Below are positions 24,431 through 32,035 of a stretch of DNA of 42,336 nt, one piece after another. The notes under the pieces are model-generated. The model was not told where the DNA came from. It searched no databases and saw only the letters and a program-made list of their open reading frames with translations. The translations under genes and the position numbers were made by a program. This stretch comes from JAUVZL01 sp965603515. GTDB lineage: Bacteria > Hydrothermota > Tepidihabitantia > SM23-42. The stretch's first letter is position 1, and every line of letters starts with the position of its first letter. The stretch spans positions 1-42,336 of the forward strand of contig CBFDDH010000022.1 of NCBI GenBank assembly GCA_965603515.1, given 5' to 3'.

Positions 24431-26707
24431 TCATTTTCCTTTCAATAAATCCTTTATTTTACTTTCCCATTCTTTCTTTTTCTTATCGAATTCATTCTTC
24501 AACTGACCCTTGAGACGCTGCTTAATTTTGTTCTTATCCAGACTGAATTTAGGATCGCTGAATTTTCCAGTGACTCTGATATCGATTGTTGCCTGACCTT
24601 TACTATCAATCGGGAATATCCACTCACCGTGGTATTTCTTCACAATGTTTGAGTATTTTTTCTTGAGCGTAGCCGTCACATTCAAATTCACGCCTCCATT
24701 TAGATCAATTGTACCGTTGGTGAGAAAATCACCGACTTTTGACGACAATGCCCAGTCTTTCACTTTTGTTTTGCCCTTATCGATATTGAAATTAACTACG
24801 AGGTCGTTGAAATCCACAACCTTATGGTCTTTCATCCCCAGCCACGCCAGGAGTTTTGTTATCAAAGGGAAATTCCTGAATACACCGTTGACTAATTTCA
24901 CATTGCCTGAGGCATTGAGATTGGCAATGACATCTTTCTTGCTGAAACCACGACCCTGGAAATTGCTGATGCCCGTTAATCTGCCTTCCAGGTTTTCAAA
25001 GTTTAAGAACCGTTTCAGGATTTTTTTAGTTGATATCGAAGTCATCCTGGTGCGGATACGATAGGGTTCAGGGCTATTTACATTATAATAGAGATCAAAC
25101 TGCACTTCACCATCAAAAGCATCTGCCGTACAATTTTTCAAATCAATTATTCCGTTCTCATACGTGAAGCTTGAGTTTATATTCTTAAACACCATGTTTG
25201 CACCATTAAATGTATTTATTTTAGTCACCCCGCGGAGTGTTATAGGTACAGCCTTTCCTTGTCGCTGTTTGTTTTTCTCTGGCTTTGGCAGGATCTCATC
25301 AAGGTCTATTAGAAGCGAGGTATTATTGATCTCAATTATTGGTTTTTCAAAGTTTGTTATCTTGCCAGTCAATGAAAAATCAGAGTGTCCAATGTTACCA
25401 CCACACTTACTGATTCTGGCGACACTATTTGCTATTGTCCCTTTGATTATAAAGTTACTTATAGGTTTTGCTAATCCAATTCCGTCTATAAGTCCGTTGT
25501 TTATCTTATAATCCCCATGGTATAACGGTTTTTTAGTGGTGCCTTTAATCGATAGATTGAGGGTCAACGGGCCCTTCATTTTCATATCTTTCATGTCGGT
25601 TGTAAGCATCTCTAAATCCTGGAGATCTCCTGTTGCTTTAGTCTTGAGGTTCAATGTCGGGCTGCTAAGGTTGTTTATAGCTCCGTTGAGTTCCAAGTTT
25701 GCATTTCCGAACATCGCGGACAGGGAAATATCTTTAATTGTTTTGCTGGTAAATGAAAAAGTGCCATGAATTTTTGTGAATCCCCGGTTCAATCCTTTTG
25801 GTATGAAAGATACGTTCTTGAGTTCGCTGTTTCCAGCAACAACCATCTTCTTGGTTGTGCCGGTTACTGAACATGCTGCGATGAGCGTACCGCTTAGTTT
25901 TTCGGGGCGTGAATCAGCCGGGATCAATGAAGGAAGTTTTGAGATGTCATCAACTTTGAGTTTAGCATTAATATCGAGCTTTTCTAATTTACTTATTGTC
26001 CCATCGATTGAAAGATCTATCGGGTCGTACAGTGCGGTAAGTTTCTTGATCTGGAGATCTTTTTTAAGCGTGTCATAAGTAATTTCATTACTGACTTTTA
26101 CTATCATTTCCGGTAGTCTTTGATCCTTCAATATGTACACCGTGCTCTTACCGGATGCTGATACCGTATTACCTTTAAACCTGATTTTTTGCTCGATATC
26201 CTTGACCTTTATTTCAGTCTTAGCCATTGCATCAACATAAGAAACATCACCCTGGGAAATAGTGACCGAAGACAAGGATAATGCCCAACTTGAACCTTGG
26301 GCTTCTTTAGGTATGACTGCCGCAAAGTTAGTTTTATTCTGTTTATTTTTTTCAACGTTGACCTTTAACCCTGAAAAATCCAAGCCACTTACGACGATCC
26401 GACGTCCTAATAAAGGCAGGAGCTTCAGATTCAGAGTGGTTCTGTCAATTTCGATCATTGGTTTACGGCTAAAACCTTTGGTATTGGGTATTTTGACATC
26501 GTCTATTGTGATGCCAACTCGAAATCCAAAATGCAAACCAACTTGACCTATCTCAATTGGATATTGAAGGGCTTCGGTAGCAATTTCCTCAGCGATATTC
26601 CGTACTGTTTTGGGTGATAGATAGCTCTTTATTAGGAAATAGCCTGCAATCATGATGACTATGATCGCACCTATGGCTATAAGTAAAATTCTAAGTAACC
26701 TGCTCAT
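24431..26707 (-). CDS. AsmA-like envelope protein
   Basis: A 758-residue protein of the AsmA family, bridge-like envelope proteins implicated in lipid transport to the outer membrane. One N-terminal membrane helix (ILLIAIGAIIVIMIAGYFLI, residues 6-25) is followed by repetitive beta-rich sequence. Typical AsmA blocks are the N-terminal IEIGQVGLHFGFRVGITIDDVKIPNTKGFS and the C-terminal LEGRLTGISNFQGRGFSKKDVIANLNASGNVKLVNGVFRNFPLITKLLAWLG. It ends in a highly basic helical tail (DKNKIKQRLKGQLKNEFDKKKKEWESKIKDLLKG). The ATG at 26707 has GGAGGAG just upstream. It starts 19 bases after the site-2 protease stop, in the same transcript. Its presence supports a two-membrane (diderm) cell. Confidence 0.88.
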   Translation of the reverse strand: MSRLLRILLIAIGAIIVIMIAGYFLIKSYLSPKTVRNIAEEIATEALQYPIEIGQVGLHFGFRVGITIDDVKIPNTKGFSRKPMIEIDRTTLNLKLLPLLGRRIVVSGLDFSGLKVNVEKNKQNKTNFAAVIPKEAQGSSWALSLSSVTISQGDVSYVDAMAKTEIKVKDIEQKIRFKGNTVSASGKSTVYILKDQRLPEMIVKVSNEITYDTLKKDLQIKKLTALYDPIDLSIDGTISKLEKLDINAKLKVDDISKLPSLIPADSRPEKLSGTLIAACSVTGTTKKMVVAGNSELKNVSFIPKGLNRGFTKIHGTFSFTSKTIKDISLSAMFGNANLELNGAINNLSSPTLNLKTKATGDLQDLEMLTTDMKDMKMKGPLTLNLSIKGTTKKPLYHGDYKINNGLIDGIGLAKPISNFIIKGTIANSVARISKCGGNIGHSDFSLTGKITNFEKPIIEINNTSLLIDLDEILPKPEKNKQRQGKAVPITLRGVTKINTFNGANMVFKNINSSFTYENGIIDLKNCTADAFDGEVQFDLYYNVNSPEPYRIRTRMTSISTKKILKRFLNFENLEGRLTGISNFQGRGFSKKDVIANLNASGNVKLVNGVFRNFPLITKLLAWLGMKDHKVVDFNDLVVNFNIDKGKTKVKDWALSSKVGDFLTNGTIDLNGGVNLNVTATLKKKYSNIVKKYHGEWIFPIDSKGQATIDIRVTGKFSDPKFSLDKNKIKQRLKGQLKNEFDKKKKEWESKIKDLLKGK

Positions 26708-26725
26708 TTCTCCTCCATATCATAT

Positions 26726-27358
26726 TCACAGGATAACTAAATTGCCGACAAAGAGGGTACTGAAAAAAGTTACGAACGGTCCAATCCAACCCCAAAGGAC
26801 CGGTATCCCGGTAATCCTATCAAACATGATGAGCCCGATCAAAACAAAGAAACCGTAGCGTGTCAGCCATAATTTAATATACTGAAATCGGGATGGGAGT
26901 ACAGCAAAGAGAACGTGTGAGCCATCAAGGGGTGGAATTGGAATAAGATTGAAAGCACAGAATATGAGGTTGTACAACACGAATAGTTCGAGCAATAACC
27001 GCAAGGGCAAAAGAAAATCCATGTGAACTGGAATGATTCTACTTATTAGACCAAAGGGGATTGCAATAAGGAAATTGGAAAGAGGACCTGCTATTGAGGT
27101 AAGGATAATACCCTTTTTTAAATCTCTGAAATTTCCGGGGTTGATAGGTACGGGTTTTGCCCATCCAAACCTGAAGATGATAAATGCGAATAAACCCATA
27201 ATATCAATATGTTTTATCGGGTTTAGGGTGAGGCGACCAGCGAATTTCGCCGTTGGGTCACCCATACGGAGTGCCATATACCCATGAGAGTATTCGTGGA
27301 TGGTTAAGGCAAGAAGGATCGGTGGTATAGAAAGCAAAAAGTAAACGATACTACCCAT
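26726..27358 (-). CDS. Site-2 protease family (M50) membrane metalloprotease
   Basis: A 210-residue compact intramembrane zinc protease of the M50B type without PDZ domains. The active-site HEYSHGY has zinc ligands His21 and His25 and Glu22 in the first helix. The third ligand Asp is in NLIPIPPLDGSHVLF. Four to six hydrophobic segments are visible, including GIILTSIAGPLSNFLIAIPFGLI. It is distinct from the RseP at 4338-5657. Its ATG overlaps the preceding stop as TAATG (27360-27356), so it is coupled to the CCA-family gene. The substrate is unknown. Confidence 0.9.
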   Translation of the reverse strand: MGSIVYFLLSIPPILLALTIHEYSHGYMALRMGDPTAKFAGRLTLNPIKHIDIMGLFAFIIFRFGWAKPVPINPGNFRDLKKGIILTSIAGPLSNFLIAIPFGLISRIIPVHMDFLLPLRLLLELFVLYNLIFCAFNLIPIPPLDGSHVLFAVLPSRFQYIKLWLTRYGFFVLIGLIMFDRITGIPVLWGWIGPFVTFFSTLFVGNLVIL

Positions 27359-28509
27359 TAGCGTTTTATGTTTTTTAGATACTCAAGGGCTTCTTTTCTA
27401 TTCTTTATCTTCTTGTCAAATTGCCAATCGCGCATCTGGTTAAGGATACTTCTGAATTTTGCCCCTGGTTTGTAACCGAGTCTCTTTAAATCATTGCCCG
27501 TTACAAAAAGCTTTTTCTTCTTGAGCTGCCAGAATATTCTGACATTTCGTTTTAGTTTGGGCAGCGCAGCTGGCATAATATCAATGATCTCACTCGAAAT
27601 AGGGGAGAGAATTGCAAAAATCACACTATGCTTGGTTGCTTTATCCAAGCGGGCTATTGTATTGCTGAAGTCATGGAAATCTCTGACTAAGCGCTTCTCA
27701 TCACTTGTGATTGGAAAGTTAAAGTACTTAAGTTTGGACAGATAAAAATACATACGGCTCGGTCCCAAAACCGGTAGCAGTTCCATGTCTTTCTTTCCTA
27801 TTTTAAGCGATCTTGAACTAGAAATATCCTTGACTATAGCTTGATAGTTTGTTTCTTCAAAGATTAACCTTATTTCGTTAAGGATCCTCTGATCGGTTAG
27901 ACGCTGGATCATTCGTTTGTTTATTGCTTCAGTCATCAATGCTTTCGTTCTTTTTCCGATCTTAAAACCAAAACGATTTTTATATCTTAGAGCACGGAAA
28001 ATCCGTGTTGGATCATCGTTGAAACTCTCCTTGTGCAGAACTCGAATGATACCTTTCTTGATGTCCTCCATACCATTGAAGGGGTCAAATATCTCCCCAA
28101 AGTTTTCATTCGAGATAGACATAGCCATAGCATTTATCGTGAAATCTCGGCGATTGAGGTCCTCATTAATAGTTGAAGGATAAACATGGGGCAGTTTTGC
28201 CGGCGAGCTGTATTTCTCGACTCGGGCGCTCGCTAGGTCAATCCTCATCTGTTTTGTGGTAATAGAAGCAGTACCGAATTTCTTGTGTATGTCAAGGTTG
28301 CCTTTCAACTTTGTATTCAGCTGTTTTGCTGCGATTGTCGCGTCACCTTCGACGACTATATCGATATCCCGATGTTCTATCCCGAGCGTTGTATCTCGCA
28401 CATATCCGCCTACTAAATACGCGTGATGTCTTGATTGAATAAAGAAACTGATCGTCTTACTTAAAACCGATTTCTTTTGCTGGTTTGCCGAAGATTTTGA
28501 TTTTGCCAA
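27358..28509 (-). CDS. CCA-adding enzyme / poly(A) polymerase family nucleotidyltransferase
   Basis: A 383-residue class II nucleotidyltransferase. The head has LVGGYVRDTTLGIEHRDIDIVV (residues 32-53) with the catalytic Asp48-x-Asp50 pair, then RRDFTINAMAMSI, FDPFNGMEDIKKGIIRVLH and FNDDPTRIFRALRYKNRFGF (RNA-binding neck). Such enzymes add all or part of CCA to tRNA 3' ends. Both tRNA genes in this window lack encoded CCA, so the cell needs this activity, but a split CC-/A-adding pair cannot be excluded. No C-terminal HD domain is evident. The only plausible start, ATG 28509, lies 53 bases inside the DUF3467 gene. Confidence 0.9.
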   Translation of the reverse strand: MAKSKSSANQQKKSVLSKTISFFIQSRHHAYLVGGYVRDTTLGIEHRDIDIVVEGDATIAAKQLNTKLKGNLDIHKKFGTASITTKQMRIDLASARVEKYSSPAKLPHVYPSTINEDLNRRDFTINAMAMSISNENFGEIFDPFNGMEDIKKGIIRVLHKESFNDDPTRIFRALRYKNRFGFKIGKRTKALMTEAINKRMIQRLTDQRILNEIRLIFEETNYQAIVKDISSSRSLKIGKKDMELLPVLGPSRMYFYLSKLKYFNFPITSDEKRLVRDFHDFSNTIARLDKATKHSVIFAILSPISSEIIDIMPAALPKLKRNVRIFWQLKKKKLFVTGNDLKRLGYKPGAKFRSILNQMRDWQFDKKIKNRKEALEYLKNIKR

Positions 28510-28744
28510 ACTTGTCCTCGTAATTCTTTATATTTTGTACTATAGCCTCTTTGAGTAGATGAGCATTTTGTGGTGTCATTATTATTCTTGCAAAAACCTT
28601 AGCTTTTTGAGCCCCTGGTAAAAATCGCACGAAATCAAGTATGAATTCTGATGGCGTAAAACGGATGCCAACGCCATTGGCATAAATTCCTTCAGATTGC
28701 TCATCACTCAGTTCTATTTGTATGCGTTGTTTATTGTTTTGCAT
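28457..28744 (-). CDS. DUF3467 family protein
   Basis: A 95-residue cytosolic protein. The start at ATG 28744 has AAAGGAG at good spacing; a longer form would run into the promoter. The family pattern is clear: IELSDEQSEGIYANGVGIRFTPSEFILDFVRFLPGAQKAKVFARIIMTPQNAHLLKEAIVQNI. Members are small, conserved and of undetermined role. The C-terminus (KIKIFGKPAKEIGFK) overlaps the CCA-family gene by 53 bases in another frame, so expression of the two is tightly linked. Confidence 0.88.
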   Translation of the reverse strand: MQNNKQRIQIELSDEQSEGIYANGVGIRFTPSEFILDFVRFLPGAQKAKVFARIIMTPQNAHLLKEAIVQNIKNYEDKFGKIKIFGKPAKEIGFK

Positions 28745-28762
28745 CCCTATTCTCCTTTCGTT

Positions 28763-28790
28763 ATTATACAAATATAATGCAATTAGTCAA
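28763..28790 (-). promoter_or_regulatory. Sigma70-like promoter of the DUF3467-CCA-M50-AsmA operon
   Basis: On the minus strand, TTGACT (28790-28785), a 16-base spacer, then TATAAT (28768-28763). It lies 18 bases upstream of the ATG at 28744, leaving room for the SD site. Confidence 0.8.
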
Positions 28791-28855
28791 GCTATTGATT
28801 TTTCGATGAAATCAGTATGATTTTAGGTCAAAAAGGGAAAAATGCGAGATTACCG

Positions 28856-29521
28856 CTATTTTTTGTGCGTTATCGCATAGTAGATAGTCACTGAAACTGA
28901 TATTTCTGTTTCTTCACTCGTTTCGTATCCTGTATATGTCGGGTAAATAACATTCTCCGCAATGAACATCGGTTCGCCAAGCAGAACTCCCATCTCAAAA
29001 GCTAAATCTTTTGCTTCTTGTTTCACGTTTTTCAGTGCATCTACTCTTGCCTTTTTGATCGATGGACCGTAATCTACACTTTTATCGATCACTGGTGTAG
29101 CCGAACCGATCTGTACACCATCAATAAGCAAGTACGTCTCTTTGACCTTATTTATGTCTTTTACGTCTTTCAACCAAATCTGAATATCCTGTTCAACACG
29201 GAAATATGGATCACCTTCAATAGGTTCAAGTGTATTACGACTTGTCAGAACAACATCTTCTTTCTTACCACCAATCTTCTTCGTGACTTTGATTATTTCT
29301 TCCCTAATGTCTTCTGAAGCTGCTAGCACTTCTTTTTCTTGTGATGCATAGGTATCTGCGTAGAGTATGATTTTGTATTCAGTTGCTTGAACGCCAAGCG
29401 CAGCGCTTGCCTGACCAGTAACAGACAATGCCGGTGTGTCAATCGAAATGTTTGGTCCATTACTGCTCATACCTGTACCATATTGTGCAATAAGTGAAAC
29501 AATGAGTAGTATTGACGACAT
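28856..29521 (-). CDS. Secreted SIMPL-domain (DUF541) protein
   Basis: A 221-residue exported protein. The ATG at 29521 is chosen because AAGGAGG sits just upstream and a signal peptide follows (MSSILLIVSLIAQYGTG). A longer form to 29584 would run through the promoter. The SIMPL domain occupies most of the rest: ISIDTPALSVTGQASAALGV, ILYADTYASQEKEVLAASEDIREEIIKVTKKIG, VEQDIQIWLKDVKDINKVKETYLLIDGV and KKARVDALKNVKQEAKDLAFEMGVLLGEPM. The domain is periplasmic or surface located in known cases, and its role is mostly undefined. It appears monocistronic. Confidence 0.9.
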   Translation of the reverse strand: MSSILLIVSLIAQYGTGMSSNGPNISIDTPALSVTGQASAALGVQATEYKIILYADTYASQEKEVLAASEDIREEIIKVTKKIGGKKEDVVLTSRNTLEPIEGDPYFRVEQDIQIWLKDVKDINKVKETYLLIDGVQIGSATPVIDKSVDYGPSIKKARVDALKNVKQEAKDLAFEMGVLLGEPMFIAENVIYPTYTGYETSEETEISVSVTIYYAITHKK

Positions 29522-29541
29522 AAGATGCCTCCTTTTAGAAC

Positions 29542-29569
29542 AGTGTACACAATTCGTCATGAATGTCAA
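29542..29569 (-). promoter_or_regulatory. Sigma70-like promoter of the SIMPL gene
   Basis: On the minus strand, TTGACA (29569-29564), a 16-base spacer, then TACACT (29547-29542). A leader of about 14 bases carries the AAGGAGG site before the ATG at 29521. Confidence 0.75.
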
Positions 29570-29621
29570 CTCGGGAAGGCTCAATTGCTTTGTGCCGCTA
29601 TGTTGATCAAATCCAATTGTA

Positions 29622-29649
29622 TTGACTTTTTTAACTGGATTATTATAAT
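29622..29649 (+). promoter_or_regulatory. Sigma70-like promoter of tRNA-Gly
   Basis: TTGACT at 29622-29627, a 16-base spacer, then TATAAT at 29644-29649. The mature tRNA begins 8 bases later at 29658, so there is essentially no 5' leader for RNase P to remove. Confidence 0.82.
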
Positions 29650-29657
29650 ACTTGCAT

Positions 29658-29729
29658 GCGGGGGTAACTCAATGGTAGAGTCACGGCTTTCCAAGCCGTT
29701 GGTTGCGGGTTCAAATCCCGTCTCCCGCT
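29658..29729 (+). tRNA. tRNA-Gly(TCC)
   Basis: A 72-base tRNA. The acceptor GCGGGGG pairs with CTCCCGC, with one G-T pair. The anticodon stem ACGGC/GCCGT holds the loop TTTCCAA, so the anticodon is TCC, reading GGA/GGG glycine codons. The T arm is GCGGG-TTCAAAT-CCCGT and the discriminator is T73, as in bacterial tRNA-Gly. CCA is not encoded. The last 18 bases of the gene recur at 29823-29840. Confidence 0.95.
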
Positions 29730-29902
29730 CATTTAGGAGTCGGGAATAGAGAACAGGTTGAGCCATGATAAACCTGTTGATTGGTTTTGGGTTTCCCGCA
29801 ATGCGGGATCCTCGGTACGGGACAAATCCCGTCTCCCGCTTTTGGCATATGGCGTATGGCTAATAGCAACAAAACAAAAGGAGTAGCGAGATTTATCTCG
29901 CG
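29730..29902 (+). other. Structured non-coding spacer with a copy of the tRNA-Gly 3' end
   Basis: There is no gene here. Nested inverted repeats are visible: AACAGGTT/AACCTGTT around an 11-base loop, enclosed by CGGGAA/TTCCCG; CCCGC-AAT-GCGGG; and ACGGGA/TCCCGT. Bases 29823-29840 repeat exactly the last 18 bases of tRNA-Gly. A further hairpin GCGAGA-TTTA-TCTCGC (29887-29902) lies just before dtd. The tRNA transcript may read into this region. Confidence 0.6.
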
Positions 29903-29909
29903 TTAATAT

Positions 29910-30347
29910 ATGAAAGCGGTTATTCAAAGAGTATCTAAGGCAAAAATTGAAGTGGAAAACAGAGCGATATCAAGAATCAACAGCGGTTTATTGATTTTAC
30001 TCGGTATACGTAAGGGTGATACTCAAGCAAATGCCGAAGAGCTAGCAGAAAAGTGCGCGAATCTACGTATCTTTGAGGACAAGAAAGGAAAATTTGACCT
30101 CTCGCTTAAGGATGTTAAAGGTGCCGCACTCGTTGTTTCGCAATTCACCCTGCTGGCTGATACGTCACGAGGTCGGAGACCATCATTTGCTAATGCAGAA
30201 AAGCCTGGCAAAGCCAAGGAGCTATATGAGGTTTTTATATCATCACTGAATACCCAAGGTATTCCAACGCGAACCGGGGTCTTTGGAGCCCGCATGGATG
30301 TCGTTTTGAATAATAACGGACCAGTTACGATCATAATGGAGGTTTAG
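29910..30347 (+). CDS. dtd: D-aminoacyl-tRNA deacylase
   Basis: A 145-residue proofreading enzyme that removes D-amino acids (and glycine from tRNA-Ala) from tRNA. Motifs are MKAVIQRVSKAKIEVENR at the N-terminus, VVSQFTLLADTSRGRRPSF (the SQxTL motif, near residue 79), and NNGPVTIIME (the GPVT motif at the C-terminus). The ATG at 29910 has no SD in the usual place. An AAAGGAG lies at 29877-29883, and the 16-base hairpin between the two could bring it to working distance. The stop abuts the yicC start. The gene lies downstream of tRNA-Gly and upstream of tRNA-Ala. Confidence 0.94.
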   Translation: MKAVIQRVSKAKIEVENRAISRINSGLLILLGIRKGDTQANAEELAEKCANLRIFEDKKGKFDLSLKDVKGAALVVSQFTLLADTSRGRRPSFANAEKPGKAKELYEVFISSLNTQGIPTRTGVFGARMDVVLNNNGPVTIIMEV

Positions 30348-31223
30348 ATGCCTTATAGCATGACTGGTATGGGTCGAGCAAGCGGTACAATAAGAAAACC
30401 GCTCATCAGATTTGATGTCGAGATAAAATCCTACAATCATCGTTTCCTCGAGATCTCCGTAAAGTGTCCAAGCACTTTATTGCCTTTTGAAGATGATATC
30501 AGGCATTGTGTCCAGAAAAAAGTGATCAGGGGACACATTGTAGTACTTATTCAACAGGATAGAGAGATCCTTGATGCGAAAGTTGAGATAGACGATGCAT
30601 TACTTCATGCGTATATGAAAGTCGTTGATAAACTAAAAAAACAGCATAAGGTTGGTGGACAACTTGACATCAATACTATATTATCAGTACAAGGATTGGT
30701 AAAATTTAGCCAGCCGCTAGCAGATTCTAAAGGTGTTTTCGGCTCATTCAAACCAATCCTTAATAGAGCTCTTAAGACCTTCCTTGAAATGAAGCGCAAG
30801 GAAGGGAAGAATATCGAAAAGGAGATAAGGAAATCAATCCGTGTTATTGAAAAGAGTATCCGTGTAGTTGAGAAACTAATACCCAAAAGGAACAAGGACT
30901 ATAAAGAACACCTTGAAGAAATCGGGAAGAAATTCGACAAAGAACTGAACGAGGATAGATTCTATCAGGAGTTACTGTATACGATTGACCGTACAGATGT
31001 GAATGAAGAATGCAAGAGATTAGGAAGTCACCTGGTTCTATTCAAAGAGGCTTTAAACAAGGATGCACATTGTGGGAGAAAACTCAATTTCTTGCTTCAG
31101 GAGATTCAACGCGAAGCCAATACTTGTAGTGTAAAAGCCAATTCCCTCGAGATAAGTAAATCTGTAGTCCAGATCAAAGAAGAGGTCGAAAAAATCAGAG
31201 AGCAGGTGCAGAATATTGAGTAG
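30348..31223 (+). CDS. yicC: YicC/YloC-family endoribonuclease
   Basis: A 291-residue cytosolic ribonuclease-like protein. The family signature is at the N-terminus (MPYSMTGMGRASG, then VEIKSYNHRFLEISVKCP). The C-terminal half has RTDVNEECKRLGSHLVLFKEAL, GRKLNFLLQEIQREANTCSVKANSLEISKSVVQIKEEVEKIREQVQNIE, which is typical of the DUF1732 region. The SD GGAGG is inside the end of dtd, and there is no gap between the dtd stop and the ATG. The yicC-gmk order is widely conserved. Confidence 0.94.
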   Translation: MPYSMTGMGRASGTIRKPLIRFDVEIKSYNHRFLEISVKCPSTLLPFEDDIRHCVQKKVIRGHIVVLIQQDREILDAKVEIDDALLHAYMKVVDKLKKQHKVGGQLDINTILSVQGLVKFSQPLADSKGVFGSFKPILNRALKTFLEMKRKEGKNIEKEIRKSIRVIEKSIRVVEKLIPKRNKDYKEHLEEIGKKFDKELNEDRFYQELLYTIDRTDVNEECKRLGSHLVLFKEALNKDAHCGRKLNFLLQEIQREANTCSVKANSLEISKSVVQIKEEVEKIREQVQNIE

Positions 31224-31247
31224 AAGCGGGTATTTGGTAGAGGATCT

Positions 31248-31817
31248 GTGAATAAACGGGGTAGATTGATTGTCCTATCCGGACCTTCTGGGGTTGGTAA
31301 GACAAGCATCTGTCAAAGAGTGCTAAATTTGCGATCAGATGTCCGCTATTCTGTATCCGTGACGTCAAGACCGATGCGACAAGGCGAGAAGAACAACCGT
31401 GAGTATATTTTTCTCACTGAAGCTGAGTTCAAAGATTGGATAAAAAAAGAGCGGTTCGTTGAATATGCTTGGGTACATGGTAATCTATATGGTACACCGA
31501 AGCAGACATTAGAGAATACGCTAAATAAAGGACAACATGTACTTATGGATATTGACGTACACGGCGCCCGCGTACTTATGAGCAGTTACCCTGATGGATT
31601 GTATTTCTTCATTGTCCCGCCCGATTTTGCAGAATTAGAGCAGAGATTGATCAAACGGAACACAGATAAGAATGAGGTGATAAAAAACCGTCTTGCTAAA
31701 GCATTTGAGGAATTGAGCTACAAGAATGATTACAAATACATTATAGAGAATCGCGATTTAGCAAAAACTGTACAAGAAATTATGTTGATCATTGAAAAGG
31801 AGATCGATCTTGGTTAA
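31248..31817 (+). CDS. gmk: Guanylate kinase
   Basis: It phosphorylates GMP to GDP using ATP. The P-loop LSGPSGVGKTSI is at residues 10-21. The GMP-binding region SVTSRPMRQGEKNNREYIFLTEAEF and the lid/base-binding part VLMDIDVHGARVLMSSYPDGLYFFIVPPDFAELEQRL are intact. The length of 189 residues is standard. It starts with GTG at 31248, 24 bases after yicC, with AGAGGA upstream. RpoZ, which often follows gmk, is not present; a tRNA gene follows instead. Confidence 0.96.
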   Translation: MNKRGRLIVLSGPSGVGKTSICQRVLNLRSDVRYSVSVTSRPMRQGEKNNREYIFLTEAEFKDWIKKERFVEYAWVHGNLYGTPKQTLENTLNKGQHVLMDIDVHGARVLMSSYPDGLYFFIVPPDFAELEQRLIKRNTDKNEVIKNRLAKAFEELSYKNDYKYIIENRDLAKTVQEIMLIIEKEIDLG

Positions 31818-31912
31818 ATGGTTAAAAAGTCAAATGGAATAGATGATAGATATTTCATTTTGCGGAGTTTTATTTAACCAATTGCGATTTATCCATTCAA
31901 ACGGTTTTTGCA

Positions 31913-31940
31913 TTGACTTCCTACTCTTTTCTGATATACT
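31913..31940 (+). promoter_or_regulatory. Sigma70-like promoter of tRNA-Ala and pdaD
   Basis: TTGACT at 31913-31918, a 16-base spacer, then TATACT at 31935-31940, ending 10 bases before the mature tRNA start at 31951. No separate promoter is visible between the tRNA and pdaD. Confidence 0.8.
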
Positions 31941-31950
31941 CCAAAAGTTA

Positions 31951-32023
31951 GGGGCAGTAGCTCAGTTGGGAGAGCATCTCGTTCGCAGCGAGAAGGCCGC
32001 CAGTTCGACTCTGGTCTGCTCCA
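31951..32023 (+). tRNA. tRNA-Ala(CGC)
   Basis: A 73-base tRNA. The acceptor GGGGCAG pairs with CTGCTCC, including the G3-T70 wobble that identifies alanine tRNAs. The D arm is GCTC...GAGC. The anticodon stem TCTCG/CGAGA holds TTCGCAG, giving anticodon CGC (reads GCG). The T arm is GCCAG-TTCGACT-CTGGT and the discriminator is A73. CCA is not encoded; an AAGGAG sequence follows two bases after the tRNA. Confidence 0.95.
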
Positions 32024-32035
32024 TAAGGAGATAAT

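Noticed and set aside
29525..29749. Plus-strand frame across the SIMPL promoter and tRNA-Gly
   Set aside because: It is a chance frame through regulatory DNA and a tRNA gene.
31843..32034. 63-codon plus-strand frame ending before pdaD
   Set aside because: It spans the promoter and the whole tRNA-Ala gene, so it is a chance frame.
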